A stretch of 64,000 bases of DNA, from NCBI GenBank assembly GCA_027257055.1, contig JAPVLO010000232.1:3720001-3784000 (forward strand), read 5' to 3'. Under the pieces are notes generated by a model. The model ran no database searches, was not told where the DNA came from, and saw only the letters and a program-made list of their open reading frames with translations. Of the stretch, positions 47,236 through 55,924 are shown piece after piece (the stretch's first letter is position 1; each line of letters starts with the position of its first letter). The stretch is from Cephalopachus bancanus (Eukaryota; Chordata; Mammalia; Primates; Tarsiidae). Position numbers and translations under genes: made by a program.

Positions 47236-47451
47236 ATTTTTTTTTTTATAATCAGTATTTTTTATTATCGTTTTGTAGGGTACAGTTAAGGGTTAGGTGT
47301 ACAATTACGTTTCATTCAGGCACCCTATTGATAAGAGGTGTTTTCCCAGTCCCAGATAGATATTAGCTACTGTTAATCCCATCCCCCCCCCATAATTTCC
47401 CAGTACCATCAGTCATTTTCTTATAGTATTACATTGGATGTTCAAGGTCCA
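47236..47451 (-). other. L1 3' UTR and A tail
   Basis: The T-run at 47237-47248 on the plus strand is the A tail, with one interruption. The 3' UTR is only about 200 bp and carries a G-run on the L1 strand (47382-47390). Confidence 0.85.
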
Positions 47452-50400
47452 TTATATGAGTGAAAACATGTGATATTCTGATCTTTGTTTCTGTGAGAGG
47501 TCACTCAGTATTATAGACTCTAGTTCCATCCAGGTAGCTGCGAAATCCATGATTTTGTTCTTTTTCATGGCTGCGTAGTATTCCATCGTGTATATGTACC
47601 ACATTTTTTTAATCCAGTCCTCTTTTGATGGGCAGCATGGTTGTTTCCAGGTTCTTGCTATTGTGAATAACGCTGCGATAAACATACGTGTACAGGTATC
47701 TTTTTTATAGAGTGATTTGTGTTCTTCAGGGTATATTCCCAGTAGGGGGATTGCAGAGTCATAAGGAAGGTCAATATTTAGAGCTTTCAGGAATCGCCAC
47801 ACTGCTTTCCACAGAGGTTGCACTAGCTTACACTCCCACCAACAGTGTAGAAGTGTTCCCTTTTCACCACAGCCTCTCCAGCAGCTGTTATTTTTTGAGT
47901 TGTTGATAATTGCCATTCTGACTGGAGTTAGGTGATATCTCAGTGTGGTTTTGATTTGCATCTCCCTGATGATTAGTGAGGTTGAGCATTTCTTCATGTG
48001 TTTGTTGGCTGCTCGAATGTCTTCTTTTGTGAAGTGTCTGTTCATATCTTTTGCCCATTTTATAATGGGGTTGCTTGTTTTCTTCTTTTCAGTACGTTTC
48101 AGTTCCTTGTAGATCCAGGATGTTAAGCCTTTGTCAGACCTAGAGTTGGCAAATACTTTTTCCCAGTCTGTAGGCTGTCTCCCTACTCTCTTGATGGTTT
48201 CTTTGGCTTTGCAGAAGCTTGTCAGTTTAATAAGGTCCCATTTGTCTATCTTCTCTCTTAAGTCCTGTGGGTTTCGGGTTTTGTACAGGAATTGGATGCC
48301 CGTTCCGATTTCCATGAGAGTATTTCCTTCCTTTTCTAATGTTCTTATGGTTTGAGGTTTTACATTTAGGTCTCTGATCCATTTGGAGTTAACCTTTGTG
48401 CATGGGGATAGATAGGGGTCCTGTTTCAATCTTCTACATGTGGTCAACCAGTTTTCCCAGCACCATTTACTGAATAGGTTCTCCTCACCCCATTGGTAGG
48501 TGGGGGGGGCTTTGTCGAAGATGAGTTGGTTGAGGAATTGAGGTTTTGCTTCTGGAATCTCAATTCTGTTCCATTGATCTATATGCCTGTTCTTGTACCA
48601 ATACCAAGCTGTTTTGATGATTGTAGCCTTATAGTAAAGTTTGAAGTCTGGTATTGTGATACCACCTGCTTTGTTTTTTTTGCTGAGGATTGTTCTGGCT
48701 ATTCTTGGACGTTTGTGTTTCCATATGAATTCCTGTGTTGTTTTTTCTAGGTCAGAGAAGAATGTTATTGGTAATTTAATGGGTATTGCATTGAATTTGT
48801 AGATTGCCTTAGGTAAGATGGACATCTTCACAATGTTGATTCTTCCGATCCATGAGCATGGGATATTTTTCCACTTGTTCATGTCAGCTTTGATTTCTTT
48901 GAGCAGTGTTTTGTAATTTGCATTGTAAAGGTCTTTCACGTCTCTGGTTAGGAAGATGCCAAGGTATTTCATTTTTTTTGTGGCTATTGTGAATGGAATT
49001 GTGTTTTTTATTTGGGTTTCTGTTTGTTTATTATTGGTGTAGAGAAATGCGATTGTCTTTTGTACATTTATTTTGTATCCTGAGACTTTGCCAAAGGCCT
49101 TTATCAATGTAAGGAGGCCTTTAACAGATTCTCTTGGGTTTTCAAGGTACACCATCATATCATCTGCATAGAGAGATAACTTGACTTCCTCTTTTCCTAT
49201 TTGAATACCTCTGATTGCCTCGTCTTCTCTGATTGCTCTAGCCAGGACTTCCAATACTATGTTGAACAGGAGGGGAGAGAGTGGGCATCCTTGTCTAGTT
49301 CCAGTTTTCAGGGGAATTGGTTCCAATTTTTGTCCATTTAGGAGTACGCAGGCTGTAGGTTTCTCGTAGATGGCTTTTATTATTTTGAGGTATGTTCCCC
49401 GTATGCCTAGATGTTCAAGGGTTTTTATCAAGAAGGGGTGCTGGATTTTATCAAAAGCTTTTTCTGCATCTAATGATATGATCATGTGGTTTTTGTTTTG
49501 ACATCTGTTGATGTATTTAATTACATTTATGGTTTTACGAATGTTGAACCAGCCTTGCATGCCAGGAATGAAGCCTACTTGGTCATGGTGAATGATTTTT
49601 GAGATGTATTGTTGAATTCTGTTTGCTAGGATTTTGTTGAGAATTTTAGCATCTATGTTCATCAAAGATATTGGCCTGTAGTTCTCTTTCTTTGTTGGAT
49701 CTTTACCTGGCTTGGGTATCAGTGTGATGTTGGCTTCATAAAATGATTTGGGGAGAGTTCCATCTTTTTCTATCGCCTGGAATACCTTCAGTAGGATTGG
49801 TATCAGCTCCTCCTTGAATGTCTTGTAGAATTCTGCTGGAAAGCCATCTGGACCAGGGCTTTTTTTTGTAGGAAGTTTTCTTATTACGTAGTCGATTTCC
49901 TTGATTGTAATTGGTCTATTTAGGGACTCAATTTCTTCTTGTTCCAACCTAGGTAGATTGTGTGATGTCAGAAAGTACTCCATTTCCTTGTGGTTTTCAA
50001 GTTTGTTTCCATACAAGTGTACATAGTAGTCTCTAATGATCTTTTGTATTTCTTCAGGGTCAGATGTGACTTCATCTTTTGTGTTTCTGATTATGCTTAT
50101 TTGTTTTTTTTCTCGTTTTTTCTTGGTCAGTCTAGCTAGGGGACCATCGATCTTGTTTATTCTTTCGAAGAACCAGCTTTTTGTTTCATTGATTTTTTCA
50201 ATTATCTTTTTGTCTTCTATGTCCTGGATTTGGGCTTTTATTTTGGTGATCTGGATTCTTCTGCTGAAATTAGGGTTTTTGTGGTCTTGCTTTTCCAGCT
50301 TCTTTAGGTGGCTTGTTAGATTGTGAATTTCTGTTCCTTCCATTTTCTTCATGTGTGTTTGTAGGGATATAAATTCCCCTCTTACTACAGCTTTCAGGGC

Positions 50401-51267
50401 ATCCCAGAGATTTTGGTAAGATGTTTCTTCATTTTCATTTGTTTCCAGGTATCTTTTGATCCCTGTTTTGATTTCGTCATTGACCCAGGAGTTGTTTAGC
50501 ATCATGCTGTTTAGTGTCCATGTCTTTGTGGGTTTTGGGGGGACTTTGTTGGTGTCAATCTTTATTTTTATTCCACTGTGGTCCAAGAAGGTGTTTGGTA
50601 GAATTTCGGTCCTTTTAAATTTGCTTATACTTGATTTATGGCCGAGTATGTGGTCGATCTTAGAATATGTCCCATGTGGTGATGAGTAAAATGTGTATTC
50701 TGTGGTCTTTGGATGGAGTGTTCTGTAAGTATCAATTAAGTCCATTTGGTCCAAGGTCACATTGAGGTTCCGGATCTCCTTGCTGATTTTTTGTCCTGAT
50801 GATCTGTCTAGGGTTGTGAGTGGGGTATTAAAGTCCCCAGTTATGATAGTGGTAGAGTCAATATCTTTCTTTAGTTTTCCAAGAAGTTGCTTTAAGAAGG
50901 TTGGTGCACCTATGTTGGGTGCATATATGTTTAGGATAGATATTTCTTGTTGATGGATTGAACCTTTTATCATTATGTAGTGACCTTCTGTATCTTTTTT
51001 GATTTTTAATAGTTTGAAGGATATTTTGTCTGAAATTAAGATGGCTACTCCTCCTTTCTTTTGTATTCCGTTCGCCTGAAAGACTGTTTCCCATCCTCTT
51101 ACCTTGAGTCTGTGGGTGTCCTTTCTAGTGAGGTGAGTCTCTTGAAGGCAATAGATTGTTGCCTGATGATATTTTATCCATTTTGCCAATCTATGTCTTT
51201 TCAGTGGTGCATTTAGTCCGTTCACATTTAGGCTAATAATTGAAATGCAAGAGTTGATCCCTGTCAT
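47452..51267 (-). CDS. L1 ORF2: L1 ORF2 protein: endonuclease-reverse transcriptase, intact, 1271 aa
   Basis: ORF2p nicks target DNA and copies L1 RNA by target-primed reverse transcription. The N-terminal endonuclease (about residues 1-239) keeps Asn14, Glu43, Tyr115, Asp145, Asn147, Asp205, Asp229 and His230, matching known L1 numbering. Residue 228, a Ser in the usual SDH motif, is Leu here (codon TTG at 50586-50584). The reverse transcriptase has Asp600 in SLDAEKAFD and the catalytic box YADD at 700-703. A C-terminal Cys/His cluster is complete (Cys1129, Cys1133, His1141, Cys1146). The length is close to the roughly 1275 aa usual for primate L1. It would be translated from the bicistronic L1 RNA after ORF1. 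No stop or frameshift is present. Confidence 0.97.
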   Translation of the reverse strand: MTGINSCISIISLNVNGLNAPLKRHRLAKWIKYHQATIYCLQETHLTRKDTHRLKVRGWETVFQANGIQKKGGVAILISDKISFKLLKIKKDTEGHYIMIKGSIHQQEISILNIYAPNIGAPTFLKQLLGKLKKDIDSTTIITGDFNTPLTTLDRSSGQKISKEIRNLNVTLDQMDLIDTYRTLHPKTTEYTFYSSPHGTYSKIDHILGHKSSISKFKRTEILPNTFLDHSGIKIKIDTNKVPPKPTKTWTLNSMMLNNSWVNDEIKTGIKRYLETNENEETSYQNLWDALKAVVRGEFISLQTHMKKMEGTEIHNLTSHLKKLEKQDHKNPNFSRRIQITKIKAQIQDIEDKKIIEKINETKSWFFERINKIDGPLARLTKKKREKKQISIIRNTKDEVTSDPEEIQKIIRDYYVHLYGNKLENHKEMEYFLTSHNLPRLEQEEIESLNRPITIKEIDYVIRKLPTKKSPGPDGFPAEFYKTFKEELIPILLKVFQAIEKDGTLPKSFYEANITLIPKPGKDPTKKENYRPISLMNIDAKILNKILANRIQQYISKIIHHDQVGFIPGMQGWFNIRKTINVIKYINRCQNKNHMIISLDAEKAFDKIQHPFLIKTLEHLGIRGTYLKIIKAIYEKPTACVLLNGQKLEPIPLKTGTRQGCPLSPLLFNIVLEVLARAIREDEAIRGIQIGKEEVKLSLYADDMMVYLENPRESVKGLLTLIKAFGKVSGYKINVQKTIAFLYTNNKQTETQIKNTIPFTIATKKMKYLGIFLTRDVKDLYNANYKTLLKEIKADMNKWKNIPCSWIGRINIVKMSILPKAIYKFNAIPIKLPITFFSDLEKTTQEFIWKHKRPRIARTILSKKNKAGGITIPDFKLYYKATIIKTAWYWYKNRHIDQWNRIEIPEAKPQFLNQLIFDKAPPTYQWGEENLFSKWCWENWLTTCRRLKQDPYLSPCTKVNSKWIRDLNVKPQTIRTLEKEGNTLMEIGTGIQFLYKTRNPQDLREKIDKWDLIKLTSFCKAKETIKRVGRQPTDWEKVFANSRSDKGLTSWIYKELKRTEKKKTSNPIIKWAKDMNRHFTKEDIRAANKHMKKCSTSLIIREMQIKTTLRYHLTPVRMAIINNSKNNSCWRGCGEKGTLLHCWWECKLVQPLWKAVWRFLKALNIDLPYDSAIPLLGIYPEEHKSLYKKDTCTRMFIAALFTIARTWKQPCCPSKEDWIKKMWYIYTMEYYAAMKKNKIMDFAATWMELESIILSDLSQKQRSEYHMFSLI

Positions 51268-51339
51268 AAGGTTCTTACAGAGTTGTTACTGTTTATTTGT
51301 TGTCTTTCTTTGGGTTTTGGAGTTGGTTCAGGTGTGTTT
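51268..51339 (-). other. L1 inter-ORF spacer, 72 bp
   Basis: This is a non-coding spacer between the ORF1 stop and the ORF2 start. Its size is similar to that in other primate L1s. Confidence 0.85.
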
Positions 51340-52305
51340 TTAATCTTTTGCCTGTACTCTTGTGAAGAATGCTGATGTTCTTTTTTCTTTTTCTTCTGTG
51401 TTCAGTACTTTCTTGAGTGTTTCTTGTAGCGGTGGTCTGGTGGCAGCGTAGGTTCTTAGGGATTGGATGTCTGGAAAAGATTTTAATTCTCCCTCACTAA
51501 TGAAGCTTAGTTTAGCTGGGTAGGTTATTCTTGGTTGAAATTGTTTCTCTTTTAGTACTTTGAAGATAGGGCTCCAGGCTCTCCTGGCCTGAAGGGTTTC
51601 TGTGGATAAATCTGCTGCTATTCGGATTGGTTTTCCCTGGTAGGTGGTCTGGCCTTTTTCTCTTGCTGCCTTTAGGATTTTTCCTTTCATAGCTACTTTG
51701 TTTAGGCGAATTATTATGTGTCTGGGAGTTGGTCTTCTCGTTTGTTGTCTTGCGGGGGTTCTCTGAATCTCTTGTGTTTGAATTTTTTCATCTTTACTGA
51801 GCTGAGGGAAGTTTTCTTGAATGATTTCATGGAATGTTTGTTCCAGTGTGGCTTCTGTTTCTCTTTCTGCCTCAGGAAGCCCAATTATTCTCAGGTTTGG
51901 TCTCTTGAAGTGATCATTCATCTCTTGCAGGTTTTGTTCTGTCTTTTTGAGCTTCTTTTCTATGCTTTTGACAGTTTGGGTTAGTTCTGTGTTTTGTTCT
52001 TCGAGCTCTGAGATTCTTTCTTCTGCTTGGCTGATTCTGCTTTCCATGCTTATTAGTCTGTTGTTCATTTCCATCACAGTATTCTTTACTGCTGTCATTT
52101 CTGACAACAGCTCCTTCCTATTTTCCTCTTGTCTCTCCTCAATTTTTTTAATTCTCTCCATTAATGTTTTGATGTCTGGGTTTGTTGCATGTAGCCAGTC
52201 ATTCTGGGGAGTCTTCATTGTCTGTGTTCCAGAATCTGTTTTCTCATTGTCTGATCTCCCAGGGGTCTGTGTAAGCCCTATATTCTTCTTTTGGTTTTTC
52301 TTCAT
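51340..52305 (-). CDS. L1 ORF1: L1 ORF1 protein: RNA-binding chaperone, intact, 321 aa
   Basis: ORF1p forms trimers on L1 RNA and is needed for retrotransposition. The N-terminus is short and polar. A heptad-rich coiled coil follows at about residues 45-130 (MERIKKIEERQEENRK through EKKLKKTEQNLQEM). The RNA-recognition domain starts at KRPNLRIIGLPE (about 134) and includes EIIQENFP- and RTPARQQTRRPTPRHIIIR-type segments. The C-terminal domain (about 235-305) keeps ETLQARRAW and FQPRITYPAKLSF. It is somewhat shorter than the 338 aa human form, with the difference mostly before or in the coiled coil. The Met at 52305 was chosen because it is the first in the frame. Confidence 0.96.
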   Translation of the reverse strand: MKKNQKKNIGLTQTPGRSDNEKTDSGTQTMKTPQNDWLHATNPDIKTLMERIKKIEERQEENRKELLSEMTAVKNTVMEMNNRLISMESRISQAEERISELEEQNTELTQTVKSIEKKLKKTEQNLQEMNDHFKRPNLRIIGLPEAERETEATLEQTFHEIIQENFPQLSKDEKIQTQEIQRTPARQQTRRPTPRHIIIRLNKVAMKGKILKAAREKGQTTYQGKPIRIAADLSTETLQARRAWSPIFKVLKEKQFQPRITYPAKLSFISEGELKSFPDIQSLRTYAATRPPLQETLKKVLNTEEKEKRTSAFFTRVQAKD

Positions 52306-53168
52306 TTGTGCGGTTTTTCCACTTCCCTACTTCTTCCTTCCCTCCACGTCACCGTCTTCTTTAATTTTGTTTTTCAGGGGTAAAGGGACTGGTTTTACTT
52401 CTGTTCATTCAATCTCCCATTCTTTATGTATGTCGTCTTACTTTGTTCAATTTTGAAGTTGCACTGTAGGTTGGAGGTGGTCCTTTTTGCAGTTTTGAGA
52501 TGTATTTAAGGGGAGAGCTGTGATTCAAAATCTGTCTGCAGGTCCTGCTGTTCGCTGACAGGCGTGTGGATAATGTGGAACCCACTTCCCACTGCCCTGG
52601 AGTCTGTCCGTGCAGTGGGGCTGTAGGTTTACTCCCTGAAATAAAATGTGGTTAGCAGGGGGGAGAGAATGGAGCAGATAGTGGGTTGAAGAGGGGAGTG
52701 GAGAGATAGAGAAGTAAGGGAGGAAACTAACGAGTGTGCCAACAAATAGAGAGAGAGGTCTATACTAAAACAGCTAAAAATGATGGACCACAGCTACAGT
52801 CGAACCAACTCTCATACAACCACAAATAAAACATATTGTGATGCTAACATACTGGCTATCCAACCACCTTATTGGTGTGTTGTTCCTCAATACAAAGACA
52901 TGGTTTACAGACAGAAGAAAAGAGAAGAAAAAGGGAAAAAGGGAAAAAAGAAAAAAGGGGGAAAAATACTGTAGGAATAGAATTAAGTCATTAAACTAAT
53001 AGAGTCAATGAAGCACACTCTGAGACCTTTCGTTTAAGTCCAATGTCCTTTCAGGTCTGATTTGTAGTTTTCTTTTCAAGCCGGTGAATTAGTTTGCAGT
53101 TAGAGTCAATTGCCCCTGATATGTTGTGAAGGACAGCTCAGGTCAGCTTTCCTTCAGCGGTTTGGTCT

Positions 53169-53537
53169 ATGTCTTTATCAGGCTTATTTCTCCCGTTTCG
53201 GTGTTGTTACCTTGAGTCGCCAGCAGGTGGTGCTATCTCATCTGCTCGCCCCAGAGGGGGTGGGGCCGGACAGGAACAAGATGGCTGCCTGCCTCCGAGC
53301 AGGCAGCAGAAGCCCCACACGAGCCAGCAGCACAATCTCAGACACAGGAGATTTGGCAGAAATCCCTGCAGACCTTCCTTGAAGCCGACCTGTGTGGATC
53401 TCCTCTCAGGCCGGGCTGTGATGAGCTGTGCGGGCCGAGCGCCGGGGCGCCGGGAGCGCCGGGGCCGCGGGAGCCGGGAGCGCCGGGGCCGCGGGAGGCC
53501 GATTTCTCGATTTTTAAAAAAGGATTTTTCAAATTGA
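53169..53537 (+). CDS. Antisense open frame in the L1 5' UTR running into flanking DNA (ORF0-like position)
   Basis: A 122-codon frame on the strand opposite L1 starts inside the 5' UTR, passes the element's 5' end at 53500 and stops in flanking DNA. It is Arg/Gly-rich over the GC-rich repeats (RRERRGRGSRERRGRGR). Human L1 has a short antisense ORF0 in the corresponding place that can also read outward. I see no sequence similarity to it and do not assert homology. GC-rich sequence alone can keep such a frame open. An overlapping 90-codon frame at 53110-53382 weakens the case. Confidence 0.25.
   Translation: MSLSGLFLPFRCCYLESPAGGAISSARPRGGGAGQEQDGCLPPSRQQKPHTSQQHNLRHRRFGRNPCRPSLKPTCVDLLSGRAVMSCAGRAPGRRERRGRGSRERRGRGRPISRFLKKDFSN
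53220..53234 (+). promoter_or_regulatory. CTCF-like motif in the L1 5' UTR
   Basis: CCAGCAGGTGGTGCT matches the CTCF core pattern CCASYAGRKGGCRSY at all but one position (C to T in GGCGC). Confidence 0.55.
53277..53286 (+). promoter_or_regulatory. YY1-like motif in the L1 5' UTR
   Basis: ACAAGATGGC contains the AAGATGGC core of a YY1 site, on the strand opposite L1 and about 215 bp inside its 5' end. In human L1 the YY1 site is near the very start and on the L1 strand, so both place and direction differ here. Confidence 0.45.
53435..53500 (-). repeat. CpG-rich tandem repeat at the L1 5' end
   Basis: A unit like GAGCGCCGGGGCCGCGGGAG recurs at about 53455 and 53478, with a partial copy before it. 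About a dozen CpGs lie in 66 bp, far above the surrounding density. Confidence 0.85.
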
Positions 53538-55617
53538 TTTTTTTCTTGATTTTTAAAAGAAGGATCTTAACTTACTTATATGTAAATTTTGTCTTTTAAT
53601 AAAATTATAATAGATTTTTTATTAATGCAAATTTCTATCTATATCTAATAAGTTATAAGTAACAAATACACTTACCTCTGGTCATGAGCAGATTAATGCA
53701 TTATTTTAAATCATTTAGGAAATAGAAATATTCTTATGCCACGATTGTTATTGAGTATACTATCCCTTAGCTTTAATCTATGTGATACAGCCATTTTTTA
53801 TTTATAAATTTTTTTCAGTCATGGATTTAGTTTATATAAGATGGACTTATTTTCTGGATAACTCTACTTTGTACAACATTCTTTCTACCCAGTGCACAAA
53901 TCACTGGTAGCTGAACCACATGGAAGAACTTGGAACTTGTGAGGAAATGGATCTGGAGCATTCACAATGGCAGCACAAATCCCATTGCTTAGTAACACCT
54001 GGGAACCTCGCTCTTGAGACACAATACTGGATCATCACACAGAACCAGTTGGTGACATGTAATCTACTTCTGAAGCAGTACAGTCTATTTATTCATTCAG
54101 ACAGATCTGAGAAAAGAGAGAATGCTGCTAATTGATATATATTTCACTTTTAAAAGTGGTACTAATGCATTTCTCTGTATCTATTTTATACTTCGATTAT
54201 AAGGTTTTTTAAAAAACCAAATGTATAAAAATAAAAACAAAAACTTCTCAAATGATACAACAGAAAATTTAAAAAGTTACCTTGTATTTTATATTGTTCA
54301 TCATTTGGTTCACATCAATTTTAAAATAAAGTAAAAATAACAGCACTGCTCATTTTATTAGACTTTCTTGTTTAGGCCCACAAGAAATTATATTCTTGGC
54401 AACTCATCGTTCTGAGTTGAACTTTGTTAAAATATAAAGAAGACCACAAGCATTTATGCCATATAGTGAGGAAAGTAATTATTAGAAGCTGATAAGAACG
54501 CTAAATAAGACACAATTTGTAAGGGAATTTTTTATTTCAAACCAAGGTTTGAATCCTTTCAGAAATACTAATATTATTAGTAGAAATTGCCTTATCTGAA
54601 GTGATGTATTAAAATTCAGAAGAAGTTGTAAATATGCATGTAGTATGATGTCTGGAAGTTAAGACAGTAGATTTTCATGCGAAAAAGGGCTTTAGAACAC
54701 GTTGTCAGTGCTTTTCAAACTCTATTCTTAACCATAGAACGGTTTTCTGTATAAGTCTTACTTCACAGTTCAGTGTAGAAAACAGATGAAAGTGGAGATG
54801 GTCTGGCCAGGTGGTGTTCAGTGTGCAGGCCTACCTGTCTTTGCCCACACACCATCTGCTGCTTTCCCTTCCTCCCTGTAGGCTTGTGAGACCCTCACAC
54901 TCTCGCAGCAGACCCCTACACGTAGGAACATTGGATATGGGAGAGAGGTGACATTACAGGTTTGTAGGAAAAAGACAGACTAGTCAATAAAGTATGGCAA
55001 GACCATTGATTATCCATATTTAAAAAAAGAACTGGATTTATGCCTCCTATCATTGAAAAAATATTTAATGGATTGAGAACTCAAATGTGAAAGACAAAAC
55101 TTATTGAGAAGAATGTTCATAGCAGTATTACTTTAATAGCAAAAACCTAGAAACTACTCAATTGCCCCTAGAAAGGAGAATGGCTGTATAAATTGTGGTA
55201 GACCTATACAGGAGAATACTGTGTTGCAGTGAAAATGAACGAATTACACTGTACACCGACTTGATTGAACCATGAAAGCAGTCACCTAGGAATGTGTGTG
55301 TGTGTGTGTGTGTATTAAATCTAATTCCATCTTTTTGAAATTTGGAAGCAGGTAGAAGTGAATAGTATACTTCTTGGGCATACATCCTTGTGTGATAAAA
55401 ACGTGAAGAAGGTAGCAGAGCATGAAGATCAAACTCAGGAAAGAGATCCCCTCTGGAGAAGGTGGTGGAGGGTGTGAGCGGATTAATTTCCAGATAATTT
55501 TGTCATTCTTCTTCTTAAACTAAGTGATGGAAGTCCTGTCGGTTTATTATTATTTTAAAAACTGTACATGTCATGTATACTCTTCTAAATATCTGATATG
55601 TTTCATAAAAAGTACAA
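53516..55617. other. Unique sequence with a TG microsatellite
   Basis: No gene or repeat is recognised apart from (TG)n at 55293-55312. Confidence 0.45.
55293..55312. repeat. (TG)n microsatellite
   Basis: About ten TG units. Confidence 0.95.
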
Positions 55618-55923
55618 ATGTAGCCAGGCTTGGTGGCTCAGCCTGTAATCCCGCGCCTTTGGGAGGCTGAGGTGAGTGGATTGCCTGAGCCCGCGGGTTC
55701 GAGACCCGCCTGGGCAGCGAGACCTCATCTCTACAATAAATCAAAAAATCAGCCGGGCATGGTAGTGCATGCCTGTAATTCTGGCTACTTGGAAGGCTGA
55801 GGCGGAAGGATTGCTGGAGCCCAGCAGGTCGAGGCTGCGGTGGCCAGAAGCAGCCACTGCACTCCAGTCTGGGCGACAGAGTGAGACTCCAACTCAAAAA
55901 AAAAAAAAAAAAAGTACAAATGT
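55606..55923 (+). mobile_element. Alu SINE, young lineage, sense, with target-site duplication
   Basis: The body is about 55622-55907. AAAAAGTACAAATGTA flanks it on both sides (55606-55621 and 55908-55923). This is the best-preserved sense copy, with an exact B-box stem-loop at 55693-55709. The right-arm inverted repeat is mutated. Confidence 0.95.
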
Positions 55924-55924
55924 A

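Larger units (their letters stand above)
52306..53500 (-). promoter_or_regulatory. L1 5' UTR (internal promoter region), about 1.2 kb
   Basis: This is the region upstream of ORF1 on the minus strand, expected by analogy to hold the internal promoter. It shows a CpG-rich tandem-repeated head (53435-53500), a CTCF-like site, a YY1-like site and a polypurine stretch on the plus strand (52912-52968). No resemblance to the human L1 5' UTR head was obvious to me. L1 5' UTRs are replaced often between lineages. Confidence 0.85.
47221..53515 (-). mobile_element. L1: Full-length LINE-1 with both ORFs intact and exact target-site duplication
   Basis: The element runs on the minus strand from its 5' UTR head at 53500 to its A tail at about 47236. 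The 15-bp flanks GATTTCTCGATTTTT at 47221-47235 and 53501-53515 are identical. Restoring the empty site gives TTTTT/AAAAAA on the plus strand, the classic L1 endonuclease target. The order is 5' UTR (52306-53500), ORF1 (51340-52305), a 72-bp spacer, ORF2 (47452-51267), a short 3' UTR with a run of eight to nine C on the plus strand (47382-47390), and the tail. The total body is about 6.26 kb. Identical duplications and unbroken frames mean a recent insertion. Confidence 0.97.

Noticed and set aside
51718..52456. Plus-strand frames of 88 and 169 codons
   Set aside because: They are shadows of L1 ORF1 and the 5' UTR on the opposite strand.
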